A stretch of 64,000 nt of DNA from JAJDOD01 sp050299835 (GCA_050299835.1 JBNKWP010000007.1:91182-155181); one strand, 5' to 3'; shown: positions 26,360 to 35,683, numbered from the stretch's first letter. Program-made: numbers and translations. Notes: a model not told the origin generated them from the sequence alone.

Positions 26360-28477
26360 ATGAATTCAGAGATGACATCCGAAGAAGCGATCGGCGAAGT
26401 GTTCTCCGATGAGCTGAAACCCGGCACGAAATTGCTTCACGGTCAGTATGTGATCGAGCGGTTTCTCAACAATGGCGGGTTCGGGATTACCTATCTTGCC
26501 AAGGACAGCCTGGATCGTCTCGTTGTTATCAAGGAGTGTTTCCCGGAGTCGATCTGTAGCCGCAGCAATTCTACGGTCCGGGTGCGCTCACGCAATCAGG
26601 CGGAAGCGTTTCGGACCATCGTCGATCTTTTCATCGAAGAAGCCCGCAGCCTTGCGCGGCTGTCGCATCCGAATATCGTCGGTGTCCATCAGGTCTTCGA
26701 GGACAACGACACAGCCTATATGGCGATGGACTTCGTACAGGGCCGCGATCTTATGGCAATCGCGGACAGCTCCGAAAATCTCGATCCGTCGGCGCTGATT
26801 CTCATTACCCGGAAACTTCTCGATGCGGTGGAGTTTATCCACGATGTCGGTGTGCTGCATCGGGACATTGCACCTGACAACATTCTTCTGAACAACGAGA
26901 ACGAACCTGTCCTGATCGATTTCGGCGCGGCTCGCGAGAACGTCTCGATCGCGACGAGTTATCTTGGGTCGATGCGGACAGTGAAGGACGGGTATTCGCC
27001 TCAGGAGTTCTACGCGAACAATTCCGAACAGCATCCCTCCAGCGATTTATACTCTCTGGCGGCATCACTGTATCATGTGATCACCAAGGAACTCCCTGCG
27101 AATGCACAGAATCGTCTGTCTGCGATCGCCGGGGGAGATGACGATCCTTATATCTCGATCAGGGACCTTGCCCACGGCTATCCCGAGCCTTTCCTGGACG
27201 CCATCGACATGGCGCTGAACGTGTTTCCGAAGGATCGTCTGCAAAGTGCCGCCGCCTGGCGGTCGATGATTCCGGGTCCGACGGATCGTGCCATGTCGCG
27301 CGGCTCGATTTCGCGTCCGACGCTTGCTGTCGACAATGGCAATCTCGTTGGAGTGGCCGGGCAGCGAGAAGCCGTGCAAACGTCGCGCAAGGTTCGTACC
27401 GTTTCCCCCAAGCGTCCCAGGAAGAGCAGCAATGCGAAGCCGAAAGAGGATCTGATGCGCCCTGCCGTCGCCGGAACAGGCTCGGGGGGCAAGGGCCTCT
27501 ACATCGGCGTTGCCGGCGCAGCACTGCTGATCTTCGCCGCAGGGGGCGCATTCATGATGTCCCGAGGCGAAGACCCCGTGGCAGCGCCCGATCCTACCAC
27601 CGGGACAGAAGAGATCGCACGTGCGGCCCCGACTGAAAGCGCAGGCGAGGCAACTCCGCCTGCCGAAACCCGTGTCGTCGAGCAATTGCCGTTCTTCCTG
27701 GCTGAGCCGCCGCTCGCGGAACAAAGCAGGTCGTCGGATACGGCGCGCCGACGCGCCGCGCAATCGAGTGGCCCCGGCACCGGAACGGACGTGGTGCGCG
27801 GACGCTCGGAGGACCTTCCGGAAACGACTTCGGTTGAAACCCCGACACCCCAAGACCAGACCCTGGCGGCGGCGTCACCGTCCACCTCCACTGGCGATGT
27901 GCAGGATATTGAGTCCGTCATCACTGCCCGGACGTTTGGATTTCCGGTCGTGCCCGATGCTGACAACCCGACGATCATTGCGTCGTCCGAAGGCTCCATC
28001 GCGGAACAACTGGCTCCCGGGTTGCGGGTTGTCTCGATCAATGGCTTTCCGATCGACACGCTGAACGATTTCCAGCGTGTCGTGACCGCGACATCCGATC
28101 CCTCAGCTGGCGATTCCGTCGCCGTGACCTTCGGGCTTGCCGAACCGGCGACCGGGAAGACGTTCGTCCGAAGCGTAGACGTGCCGGTGACGCATCAGAC
28201 CATGCTGTTGAACGGCGTCAGTTTCGAGACAGTCCAGAGGGACGGTGTTTGGGTCACGACCGTGACAAACGGAGCCGGGCAGGGAGAAGCCGATCTCAGA
28301 ACGGGCGATGAACTGATCGCATTCATGCCGGCGAACGAAATGATCGATGGCCATGATGCACTTCCCGATCTGCTGAAGCGTGAAATTCTGAGCGGGACGA
28401 CATTGTTCAATTTCGCGGTCAAACGAAATGGCGAGATGTGGCTTGTGTCGATGAGCTACAAGGCTGCCGCAGGCTGA
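26360..28477 (+). CDS. Membrane Ser/Thr protein kinase with periplasmic PDZ-like region (kinase 2)
   Basis: A 705-residue paralogue of kinase 1 in the same order: kinase domain with GGFGITYLAKD (39-49), Lys58, HRDIAPDN (167-174) and DFG (187-189); a basic juxtamembrane stretch; one membrane segment (around residues 375-395 from GLYIGVAGAALLIFAAGGA); a low-complexity linker; and two PDZ-like modules at the C-terminus containing GLRVVSINGFPID and LRTGDELIAF. The start is ATG 26360; the ribosome site is poor. It is divergent from the secreted-protein gene and has no phosphatase of its own, so it may share the neighbouring one. Confidence 0.88.
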   Translation: MNSEMTSEEAIGEVFSDELKPGTKLLHGQYVIERFLNNGGFGITYLAKDSLDRLVVIKECFPESICSRSNSTVRVRSRNQAEAFRTIVDLFIEEARSLARLSHPNIVGVHQVFEDNDTAYMAMDFVQGRDLMAIADSSENLDPSALILITRKLLDAVEFIHDVGVLHRDIAPDNILLNNENEPVLIDFGAARENVSIATSYLGSMRTVKDGYSPQEFYANNSEQHPSSDLYSLAASLYHVITKELPANAQNRLSAIAGGDDDPYISIRDLAHGYPEPFLDAIDMALNVFPKDRLQSAAAWRSMIPGPTDRAMSRGSISRPTLAVDNGNLVGVAGQREAVQTSRKVRTVSPKRPRKSSNAKPKEDLMRPAVAGTGSGGKGLYIGVAGAALLIFAAGGAFMMSRGEDPVAAPDPTTGTEEIARAAPTESAGEATPPAETRVVEQLPFFLAEPPLAEQSRSSDTARRRAAQSSGPGTGTDVVRGRSEDLPETTSVETPTPQDQTLAAASPSTSTGDVQDIESVITARTFGFPVVPDADNPTIIASSEGSIAEQLAPGLRVVSINGFPIDTLNDFQRVVTATSDPSAGDSVAVTFGLAEPATGKTFVRSVDVPVTHQTMLLNGVSFETVQRDGVWVTTVTNGAGQGEADLRTGDELIAFMPANEMIDGHDALPDLLKREILSGTTLFNFAVKRNGEMWLVSMSYKAAAG

Positions 28478-28816
28478 CATTCAGCCCGCACGCCCAACAT
28501 TAACATTCCTTACCACATGTTGGCGGGCCGGGATTGTTTCCATACGGCAGTTTTCAGATCGCACGGCATCTGTGCAAAGAAATCTGCTTGAAACTGCCTC
28601 ATTTGCCAAGAAATGTTCTTTCTGTTTTTGTTTTTTTGTATTAATATCATTTAGTTACACTAATTCCCCTGAGTGCGTTTTTTGAAAGATACAATTTTCA
28701 TCGTAATTTTCAAAAACCCAGATTTGAACACAATTTCCGCCCAATTTCCCGGTTTGTTTCCATTCAGAAATACCGGGATGGACCCGTCGTGGTCCCTGAA
28801 CATTGGAGTGGAACTC
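28478..28816. other. AT-rich intergenic region before PBP-OmpA gene
   Basis: About 340 bases. The stretch 28610-28760 is markedly AT-rich (runs of T and TTAATATCATTTAG) and probably holds the promoter of the next gene. An imperfect inverted repeat around 28490-28530 (CCAACA/TGTTGG) may end the kinase 2 transcript. An in-frame extension of the next gene through here is rejected because it lacks coding character. Confidence 0.45.
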
Positions 28817-30412
28817 GTGTCAAATAGACTAGCACGTCACCTTAAGACATCTGCGGCTGGGGTCGCACTCGCATCGGGGCTCATGTTCTCGACCGCGGCA
28901 CTGGCAGACCAGGTCACGCTGAAATCTTCGGACGGAACCGTGAACCTTGTCGGCGAATTCGTCGACTTCAAAGACGACAACTACATCATCCGGACAGCTC
29001 TCGGCGATCTGCGTATCAGCGCAAGCCGTGTGCGCTGCGAAGGCGCCGCCTGTCCGACATTCGATTCCGTGACCGCCGATGTGGCGATTGCGGGTTCGGA
29101 CGCAATCGGACTTGGCATGATGCCGCTCCTGATGACCGGCTTCGCCGCATCGATGGACGCGGATGCCGAGATCAGCAACCCGGCTGAAAACCAGACGCTG
29201 GCAACGCTCATCAGCGATGGCGGCTTCGGTGAAGAGATCGGCTCTTACCTGGTTTCGGCTACAACCGATGCCGACGCCTTTACCTCGCTTCTGGACGGCG
29301 ACGCCACTGTTGGCATGTCCGCCCGTCGGATCACCAAGGACGAAGCCCGTGCGCTGCGTGCCGCAGGTGCTGGCAACATGGTTGATCCCAGCCAGGAACG
29401 CATTGTCGCCGTCGACTCGATGGTGATCGTGACGCATCCGTCGAACCCGGTTGACACGCTTTCGGTCGAGCAACTGCGCGGCGTGTTCTCGGGCCAGATC
29501 ACCAACTGGCGCCAGCTTGGCGGACCGGACAAACCCATCAACGTGATTGCTCGCGATCCGGATTCGGCCAGCTACGACTTCTTCATGACCTACCTCTTCG
29601 GTGACGAGAAGCCTAACTTCATTCCGTCTGGTATCGCCGTTGACGACCAGCAGATGTCGAACGTGGTCTATCTTGACCAGAATGCCATCGGCTATGTCGG
29701 CTACGCCTTCCAGCGTGGCGCGAAGGGCGTGACCCTGGTCAACGAATGCGGCATCACGGCCAAGCCGGACGCCTTCTCGGCCAAGACCGAGGAATATTCG
29801 CTGAGCCGCCGGATGTATCTTTACAACCGTTCGGACAATCTCGACGACGCCAGCCGGTCCTTCCTCGACTTCGTGGTCTCGGAAGACGCGGACGGCGTGA
29901 TCGGCAAGTCTGGCTTCATCGACCTTGGCATCACGCGTCAGGAGCAGACGCTGAACGATGGCCGGGCATTGGCTCTCGCTGAAGAAGCGTCCGCCTATGA
30001 CGCCGGTTTCGAGGTTAGTGTCATCGATGAAATGCTGGACGAGATGGCCAAGTATGATCGTCTTTCGGCCACGTTCCGCTTCCGCACTGGCTCGTCCAAG
30101 CTGGACGAACGTGGTCAACTCGACATGCAGCGTCTGGTTGACTACCTCGAAGGTGCGCCGGATGGCACCGAAGTGACCTTTGTCGGCTTCACCGACGATG
30201 TGGGCGCTTTCGAAGCCAACCGTCGCCTGTCCATCGGTCGCGCTGGCGCCGTCCTGGACGAGATGCGGGCTGCCGCAGGAGGACGTCTCGACCACATCCA
30301 GGCCCGGACTGCCGGCTTTGGTGAAGTCTCGCCGTCGGCCTGCAACATCACGGATCGCGGCAAGGCAATCAATCGCCGTGTCGAAGTGTGGATCTCGAAG
30401 TCCGCGACTTAA
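28817..30412 (+). CDS. Phosphate-binding-protein-like domain fused to OmpA C-terminal domain
   Basis: A 531-residue periplasmic protein. The signal peptide covers residues 1-30 (ending ALA). A PstS-like type II periplasmic-binding domain occupies about 85-330 (VAIAGSD, TVGMSARRITKDEA, GVFSGQITNWRQLGG and QNAIGYVGYAF). A C-terminal OmpA/Pal peptidoglycan-binding domain lies at about 420-531 (FRTGSSKLDERGQLD, GFTDDVGAFEANRRLSIGRA). The start is GTG 28817 with GGAGTGG upstream. It would be anchored to peptidoglycan while binding phosphate or another oxyanion. It lies next to the kinase island, which hints at an envelope-sensing role. Confidence 0.88.
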   Translation: MSNRLARHLKTSAAGVALASGLMFSTAALADQVTLKSSDGTVNLVGEFVDFKDDNYIIRTALGDLRISASRVRCEGAACPTFDSVTADVAIAGSDAIGLGMMPLLMTGFAASMDADAEISNPAENQTLATLISDGGFGEEIGSYLVSATTDADAFTSLLDGDATVGMSARRITKDEARALRAAGAGNMVDPSQERIVAVDSMVIVTHPSNPVDTLSVEQLRGVFSGQITNWRQLGGPDKPINVIARDPDSASYDFFMTYLFGDEKPNFIPSGIAVDDQQMSNVVYLDQNAIGYVGYAFQRGAKGVTLVNECGITAKPDAFSAKTEEYSLSRRMYLYNRSDNLDDASRSFLDFVVSEDADGVIGKSGFIDLGITRQEQTLNDGRALALAEEASAYDAGFEVSVIDEMLDEMAKYDRLSATFRFRTGSSKLDERGQLDMQRLVDYLEGAPDGTEVTFVGFTDDVGAFEANRRLSIGRAGAVLDEMRAAAGGRLDHIQARTAGFGEVSPSACNITDRGKAINRRVEVWISKSAT

Positions 30413-30544
30413 CGCAACCCCTTTGGATGCCCGTTCCGAACCGGGCGGGCATCCTAGAGGTTTGTTTCAAAGTGCGGTTGGCCGGTTGGGGGTTTGATTT
30501 GGACGGTCGCGCTTGAATTCAGGATACTGGACAGGAACCAAGAG

Positions 30545-31963
30545 ATGAAAACCGAACGCCCCATCAGAAACCTGCTGCTAAGTGCGGCCACCGTATGCGC
30601 CGGGCTTCTTGCGCAGACCGGAGCCCCGTTGGCACAGTCCGAACCGGTCTTTGACGGTTCGAAGGCCCGCGTGAACCTTTCAAGCGAGCTGAGAATGTTG
30701 ACCCAAAAGATCGGGTCGGCAAGTTGCCGCGTCCATGCCGGTATCGGCGTCGAGACGGCACAGGAAGAACTTGAAGCTGCCCGCGCCGATTTCAATACGA
30801 TCATGCAAGGGCTAGAAAACGGAAGCCTCGCTTTGGGCATTCCATCCGCCGAGAAGAACCGCGTGGTGCTCAAGTCACTTGCGGCAGTCCAGGAAATCTG
30901 GGGCCCGGTGGACGAAGCCGCAGCGACGCTGGCGTCCGACTCGGCGGGAAAGACCCGTGCGGCCGACATAATCGCAAACGAAAACATGCGGCTTCTGGAT
31001 GCCACGAACATCCTGGCTTCAGACGTGTCGGGCAAGTATTCGAACCCGCATGAACTGACCCAGGCCGATGCAATGGCACTCAATATTGCCGGTCGTCAGC
31101 CGATGCTGGGCCACCGGATCGCCAAGGAAGTCTGCGGCATCGTCGCCGGCACGACAGGCGGTACGGACGCGCTCGGGCAAAGCCTCGACATGTATACCAT
31201 ATCGCTGAATGCTTTGCGCGACGGGATGCTGGATGCCGGGGTCAACCCGCCGCCCAACGACATCATCAAGGATGAACTGGCAGCGGTGAATGCGACCTGG
31301 CAGGAAAGCAAGCCCGTTCTCGACGCGATCCGCGGCGGCATGCAGCCGACCGCGCAGAACGTCGAAGCTCTTGCGCAAGTGTCTTCTGGTTTGATGACCG
31401 ACATGAGCAATGTGGTCACGCTCTACATGCTGGCGACGCCGGGACAGGAAGACGTCTATCGTGTTCCGCTTCGTGCCTATGCCGAGGCGCAGCTTAGCAA
31501 ATGGCTGGAGAATGAAGAGCTCCTTCAGGCCATTCGCGACCAGAACGCTGCACATGCCGGACTGAGCCAGGCCGAGATCGACCAGCTCGATCTGGACTGG
31601 CGTGCGCAGCGCAAAGAGGCCAACAAGCCGCTGATCGACCGTCTCCTGAGCCACCCGAGTTCCGAGTGGCTGCGAGCCCAGCAAGCGGCGACGGCCAATT
31701 TCGTCACCGAAGTCTTTGCTATGGACAATCTCGGTCTGAACGTCGCGCAAAGCGTCGAGACCTCGGATTACTGGCAGGGCGACGAAGCCAAGTGGCAGAA
31801 GACCTTTGGCAACGGATCGGGCGAAATTCACATCAGTGAAGTCGAGTACGACGAAAGCACCGGTTCCTATCAGTCGCAGGTGTCCATGCCTATCAAGGAT
31901 CCGAAGACGGGCGAACTGATCGGCGCAATCACTTTCGGCGTCAACGTGCAGTCGTTGCTCTGA
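30545..31963 (+). CDS. Secreted PilJ-type sensor protein with C-terminal Cache-like domain
   Basis: A 472-residue protein. The signal peptide covers about residues 1-31. Two PilJ/NarX-type helical sensor modules follow: the first around LSSELRMLTQKIGSASCRV, the second around NIAGRQPMLGHRIAKEVCGI, which is the classic motif of this family. The last 150 residues look like a small-molecule-binding Cache-type domain ending PIKDPKTGELIGAITFGVNV. No HAMP, methyl-accepting or kinase domain follows and there is no second membrane segment, so it is an orphan sensor module. ATG 30545. A strong terminator follows. Confidence 0.8.
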   Translation: MKTERPIRNLLLSAATVCAGLLAQTGAPLAQSEPVFDGSKARVNLSSELRMLTQKIGSASCRVHAGIGVETAQEELEAARADFNTIMQGLENGSLALGIPSAEKNRVVLKSLAAVQEIWGPVDEAAATLASDSAGKTRAADIIANENMRLLDATNILASDVSGKYSNPHELTQADAMALNIAGRQPMLGHRIAKEVCGIVAGTTGGTDALGQSLDMYTISLNALRDGMLDAGVNPPPNDIIKDELAAVNATWQESKPVLDAIRGGMQPTAQNVEALAQVSSGLMTDMSNVVTLYMLATPGQEDVYRVPLRAYAEAQLSKWLENEELLQAIRDQNAAHAGLSQAEIDQLDLDWRAQRKEANKPLIDRLLSHPSSEWLRAQQAATANFVTEVFAMDNLGLNVAQSVETSDYWQGDEAKWQKTFGNGSGEIHISEVEYDESTGSYQSQVSMPIKDPKTGELIGAITFGVNVQSLL

Positions 31964-32000
31964 TCGAACGGGCCGCCCTCCGGCCCGATCTAAAGATACA

Positions 32001-32036
32001 AACCACGCCGTGCGAATTGAACGGCGTGGTTTTTTT
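32001..32036 (+). terminator. Rho-independent terminator after PilJ-type gene
   Basis: A perfect 10-bp stem AACCACGCCG/CGGCGTGGTT (32001-32010, 32022-32031) with an 11-base loop is followed by a run of T to 32036. It separates the plus-strand island from the convergent EEP gene. Confidence 0.93.
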
Positions 32037-32053
32037 GTCCGACTCGGAAGCCT

Positions 32054-33127
32054 TCAGTTCGTGCGAAGTTGCATCCAGAGCGGTCTGTGGTCCGAGATGT
32101 GGAACTTCACGTAGGCCGCGAACCGGGCAGTTGCCTTGCTGTGGGGCAGTTCGGCCTCCAGAGCGTCCCACTTCGAAGAAAAGACCGCATTGTCGAAATC
32201 AAAGACACCGAATTGGGAGACCTTGCCGCTGAGCGAAGTCGGAGCCAGCGCGATCTGATCATAGGTCTTGTCGTTTCCCAGATTCGTTCCCCCGACATGC
32301 GAAAGCTGGGTCGGATCGGTGCCGATGGTCTGATTTGAAACGTAGTCCAGGCTACTCCAGCCGAACTCCTTAAGCGCCCGGATGGTCGCTTCATTCTCAT
32401 CCATGTTCGGCACGTTCAGATCGCCCAGAAGGATGATGTCCCGATCCCAGGCATTGCCGCCCTTGCTGACCCTGTCTGCCCATCGGGAGAGGGCGAAAAT
32501 CTCGAGAACCCGTCGCGCATATTTCGCGCGTTTCGCGGGACTGGTGGAGTTCTGAAAACCGCCGAAATAAAGGTGAGCGTTGGCAAGAACGAAACCCAGA
32601 TTTCCGGACCGGAAGCTGCCGATATAGGGGTTGCGGTCGAAGGGAACGAAGCGAAGGTCTTTGAATTTCTGAGTCTTCTGCTGGCCATTCTCTTGGTAAT
32701 GCGCCGTTACCGTCCGTTTGGGGTATTCGTTCTTGTTCAGCGCCACTTCGCCCCAGAGTTTGTCGAGCGTGACCTTGTTCTTCCGGTATATGAAGGCAAG
32801 GCGCTCCTGGTTTCCGGCCCTGTCGGAGATCACGAAATCGAAGTCTCCGTCCATCTGACCGACGATCTTTTCGAAGGTTCGATAATTGTCGTTCACCTCC
32901 TGCACTGCGATCAGGTCGAAACGGCTGAGGACATGGGCGATGACGGGCAGAGCACGGGGCGGGCGGTCCTGCGCGCCCAGATTGGCGATGTTCCAGGTTG
33001 CGATCAGCAGCCGGTCATCCTGGCTGACCGGCACGTCCCGGCGGGTGAAATGCGCGTCGAGATCGTCGATCACGTCCTGCGACGCATACATCAATCTGGG
33101 GGAGGGTTCTTCGAACGGAATGGCCAT
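32054..33127 (-). CDS. Endonuclease/exonuclease/phosphatase (EEP) family protein
   Basis: A 357-residue protein with the EEP (DNase I/exonuclease III) fold: the Asn motif ATWNIANLG, Glu in VQEV, LLGDLNVPN and the terminal SDHRPLW with catalytic Asp/His. No signal peptide is seen. The substrate could be nucleic acid, phosphoinositide or sphingomyelin. It stands alone: convergent with the PilJ-type gene and 100 bases after the xylose isomerase gene. Confidence 0.83.
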   Translation of the reverse strand: MAIPFEEPSPRLMYASQDVIDDLDAHFTRRDVPVSQDDRLLIATWNIANLGAQDRPPRALPVIAHVLSRFDLIAVQEVNDNYRTFEKIVGQMDGDFDFVISDRAGNQERLAFIYRKNKVTLDKLWGEVALNKNEYPKRTVTAHYQENGQQKTQKFKDLRFVPFDRNPYIGSFRSGNLGFVLANAHLYFGGFQNSTSPAKRAKYARRVLEIFALSRWADRVSKGGNAWDRDIILLGDLNVPNMDENEATIRALKEFGWSSLDYVSNQTIGTDPTQLSHVGGTNLGNDKTYDQIALAPTSLSGKVSQFGVFDFDNAVFSSKWDALEAELPHSKATARFAAYVKFHISDHRPLWMQLRTN

Positions 33128-33194
33128 GTCTGTCTCGCAATCGGATCAATGAAATATCGACCAGTTTGCGTGGAACATGCCCGTCTTGGCAAGT

Positions 33195-33219
33195 CCGGGG
33201 CTGCGCGAGACGGCCCCGG
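33195..33219 (-). terminator. Hairpin downstream of sugar operon
   Basis: A 7-bp stem CCGGGGC/GCCCCGG with an 11-base loop lies just after the xylA stop on the minus strand. It lacks a U-tract, so it is a weak candidate for the operon end. Confidence 0.4.
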
Positions 33220-33227
33220 TGCAGTCA

Positions 33228-34523
33228 TCAAACGTAGCGGTTGACGATATTCTCCAGCCGTTCCTGTCGGCCCGAACGCGGCTCGGGGTTGAGGCCGTTC
33301 GACATCACGTGATCGAAGCAGCCGTCCAGTCCGCTTTCCAGTAACGCACCGGCGCTGTCCCAACCGGCATAGCGTTCGTCGCGGGCCTTCTCCAACGCGC
33401 CGTCTTCCAGCATAGCATGGGCCGCCTTGAGCCCGCGCGCGCAGACATCCATCGCGCCGACATGGCCGAGCACCAGATCCTGCGGATCCAGCGATTGGCG
33501 CCGTAGCTTGGCGTCGAAGTTCGTGCCTCCGGTCGTGAAACCACCGTCCTTCAGGATCTCGTAATAGGCCAGAGCGACCTCGGGCACATTGTTCGGGAAC
33601 TGGTCGGTGTCCCAGCCGGACTGATAGTCGTTCCGGTTCATGTCGATCGAGCCGAGAATGCCAAGCGAGGCGGCAAGGGACAGCTCATGTTCGAAGGAAT
33701 GGCCCGCCAGGATCGCGTGCCCCTGTTCGATGTTCATCTTCACTTCGTTTTCCAGCCCGAATTCCTTGAGGAAGCCGTAGACGGTTGCCACGTCGAAATC
33801 GTACTGGTGCTTGGACGGTTCCTGCGGCTTCGGCTCGACAAGGATCGTGCCCTTGAAGCCGATCTTGTGCTTGTATTCGACCACCATCTGCAGGAAGCGC
33901 CCCGCCTGGTTCCGCTCTCGCTTGAGATCGGTGTTGAGCAGCGTCTCATAGCCTTCCCGTCCGCCCCACAGCACGTAGTTCTCGCCACCGAGTTTCAGCG
34001 TGGCATCCATGCAGGTTTTCACCGTTGCGGCGGAATAGGCGAAGACATCCGGATCAGGATTGGTCGCGGCACCCGCCATGAAGCGGCGATGCGTGAAGAG
34101 GTTTGCCGTGCCCCAAAGAAGCTTGGTTTTCGCGCTCTCCATCTTGTGGCCGATGTAATCGACGATCTCTTCTAGGTTTCGCGTGCTTTCCGCGAAATCA
34201 GCGCCTTCGGGCCGGATGTCGAAATCATGGAAGCAAAAATACGGCTGGCCGAGGATTTCGAAAAGTTCAAAGGCCACATCGGCCTTCATCTTGGCGAGGT
34301 CCATCGTGTCGCCGAACCACGGGCGGTCGAAGGTCTGGCCACCGAACGGGTCGCCGCCCGGCCAGGCGAAACTGTGCCACCAGGCGACGGCGAAGCGCAG
34401 GTGATCTTCCATGCGCTTACCGCCCAGCATCTCGTCTGGGTCGTAATATCGGTAGGCGAACTCATCGGATGAGTCCGGTCCTTTGAATTCGATCTTGGGA
34501 ATGTCGTTGAAAAAGTCGCTCAT
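33228..34523 (-). CDS. xylA: Xylose isomerase
   Basis: A 431-residue class II xylose isomerase. Motifs: FCFHDFDIRPEG with the catalytic His/Asp, WGGREGYETLLNTD, the metal ligands in VEPKPQEPSKHQYD, AGHSFEHEL, GWDTDQFPNN and TTGGTNFDAKLRRQS. It should interconvert xylose and xylulose, or a related aldose and ketose. It is the last gene of the 12 kb minus-strand operon. No xylulokinase gene is present; the only kinase of the operon belongs to the dihydroxyacetone kinase family, so the true substrate may not be xylose. Confidence 0.9.
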   Translation of the reverse strand: MSDFFNDIPKIEFKGPDSSDEFAYRYYDPDEMLGGKRMEDHLRFAVAWWHSFAWPGGDPFGGQTFDRPWFGDTMDLAKMKADVAFELFEILGQPYFCFHDFDIRPEGADFAESTRNLEEIVDYIGHKMESAKTKLLWGTANLFTHRRFMAGAATNPDPDVFAYSAATVKTCMDATLKLGGENYVLWGGREGYETLLNTDLKRERNQAGRFLQMVVEYKHKIGFKGTILVEPKPQEPSKHQYDFDVATVYGFLKEFGLENEVKMNIEQGHAILAGHSFEHELSLAASLGILGSIDMNRNDYQSGWDTDQFPNNVPEVALAYYEILKDGGFTTGGTNFDAKLRRQSLDPQDLVLGHVGAMDVCARGLKAAHAMLEDGALEKARDERYAGWDSAGALLESGLDGCFDHVMSNGLNPEPRSGRQERLENIVNRYV

Positions 34524-34525
34524 AG

Positions 34526-35683
34526 TCAGTGTTCCAGTTTGATCCAGGCCGCGTTCCGGGCCGATGATTTCACGCAGGCCGAGACGAATTGCACGCCTTT
34601 CAGCCCATCGTAAACGGTGGGATAGATGACGTCTTCCGGGATGGGAGAGCCGTCGCGTGCGGCAAGGATGGCCTCTGCCGCCTCATTATAGATGTTGGCA
34701 AAGCCTTCCAGATAGCCTTCCGGATGCCCCGGTGGGATGCGGCTCATGCGGGCGGCGGCGTCGCCGGCCCCTGCGCCATTGCGGGTGATAAGTTGCTTGG
34801 GTTTACCGAACGGCGTGTACCAAAGGTAATTCGGGTCTTCCTGCTTCCATTCCAGGCCGCCCTTGTCGCCATAAACGCGCAGACGCAGCCCGTTTTCATT
34901 GCCGGGCGCCACCTGGCTGGACCAGAGCATTCCTCGTGCGCCACCTGTGAACCGGAGCATCACATGGGCGTTGTCATCGACCTGACGTCCGGGGACGAAG
35001 GCCTGAAGATCGGCGGCAAGGCTTTCGGCTTCCAGCCCGGTGACGAAACAGGCGAGGTTATAGGCATGGGTGCCGATATCCCCGGTCGAACCGCCCGCGC
35101 CGGATCGAGCCGGGTCGGTGCGCCATTCGGCCTGTTTGAAGTCTTGCTCTTCGGTCAACCAGTCTTGCGGATATTCGACCTGAACAACGCGAATGGTTCC
35201 GATTTCGCCACCAGCAACCATAGCACGTGCCTGCCGGACCATCGGGTAGCCGGTATAGTTATGGGTGAGGATGAACAGGGCTTCGCTGCTTTCGGCCGCT
35301 TTCACCATCTTCTTGGCGTCCTGAAGCGTCGAGGTCAGGGGTTTGTCACAAATGACGTGGATGCCGCGCTTCAGAAACTCCCGTGCGGCAGCGAAATGGA
35401 CGTGATTTGGGGTGACGATGGCGACGGCCTCGATCCCGTCCTTTCGGCGGGCCTCACGGGCCGCCATCGTCTTGAAATCCTCGTAAATCCGCTTGAGACC
35501 AAGGGCTTCACCGCTGGCTCTGGCCTTTTCGGGGGTGGAGGAGAGTGCCCCCGCCACCAGTTCGTATTTGTCGTCGATCCGCGCGGCGATGCGGTGGACC
35601 CCGCCGATAAAGGCGTCATTGCCGCCGCCGACCATGCCAAGGCGAATGCGCCGGCCGAGTTGTTCGTTGCGTCCGGTCACCAT
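34526..35683 (-). CDS. Gfo/Idh/MocA-family oxidoreductase
   Basis: A 385-residue NAD(P)-dependent dehydrogenase. The Rossmann motif GMVGGGNDAFIG is near the N-terminus, the family motif is CDKPLTST (usually EKP), and a later block reads GDIGTHAYNL with the catalytic-type His. Members oxidise sugars, inositols or their derivatives. The start is ATG 35683, sharing a base with the stop of the preceding gene (TGATG); a GTG one codon upstream is possible. It probably oxidises the imported carbohydrate together with the TIM-barrel isomerase beside it. Confidence 0.87.
   Translation of the reverse strand: MVTGRNEQLGRRIRLGMVGGGNDAFIGGVHRIAARIDDKYELVAGALSSTPEKARASGEALGLKRIYEDFKTMAAREARRKDGIEAVAIVTPNHVHFAAAREFLKRGIHVICDKPLTSTLQDAKKMVKAAESSEALFILTHNYTGYPMVRQARAMVAGGEIGTIRVVQVEYPQDWLTEEQDFKQAEWRTDPARSGAGGSTGDIGTHAYNLACFVTGLEAESLAADLQAFVPGRQVDDNAHVMLRFTGGARGMLWSSQVAPGNENGLRLRVYGDKGGLEWKQEDPNYLWYTPFGKPKQLITRNGAGAGDAAARMSRIPPGHPEGYLEGFANIYNEAAEAILAARDGSPIPEDVIYPTVYDGLKGVQFVSACVKSSARNAAWIKLEH

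Noticed and set aside
20085..28477. Type VI secretion locus
   Set aside because: Kinase, phosphatase and FHA genes are present but no tssA-M, hcp, vgrG or clpV gene is in the window.
28673..28816. N-terminal extension of the PBP-OmpA gene
   Set aside because: The extension is AT-rich and lacks coding character, while GTG 28817 gives a proper signal peptide with a ribosome site.
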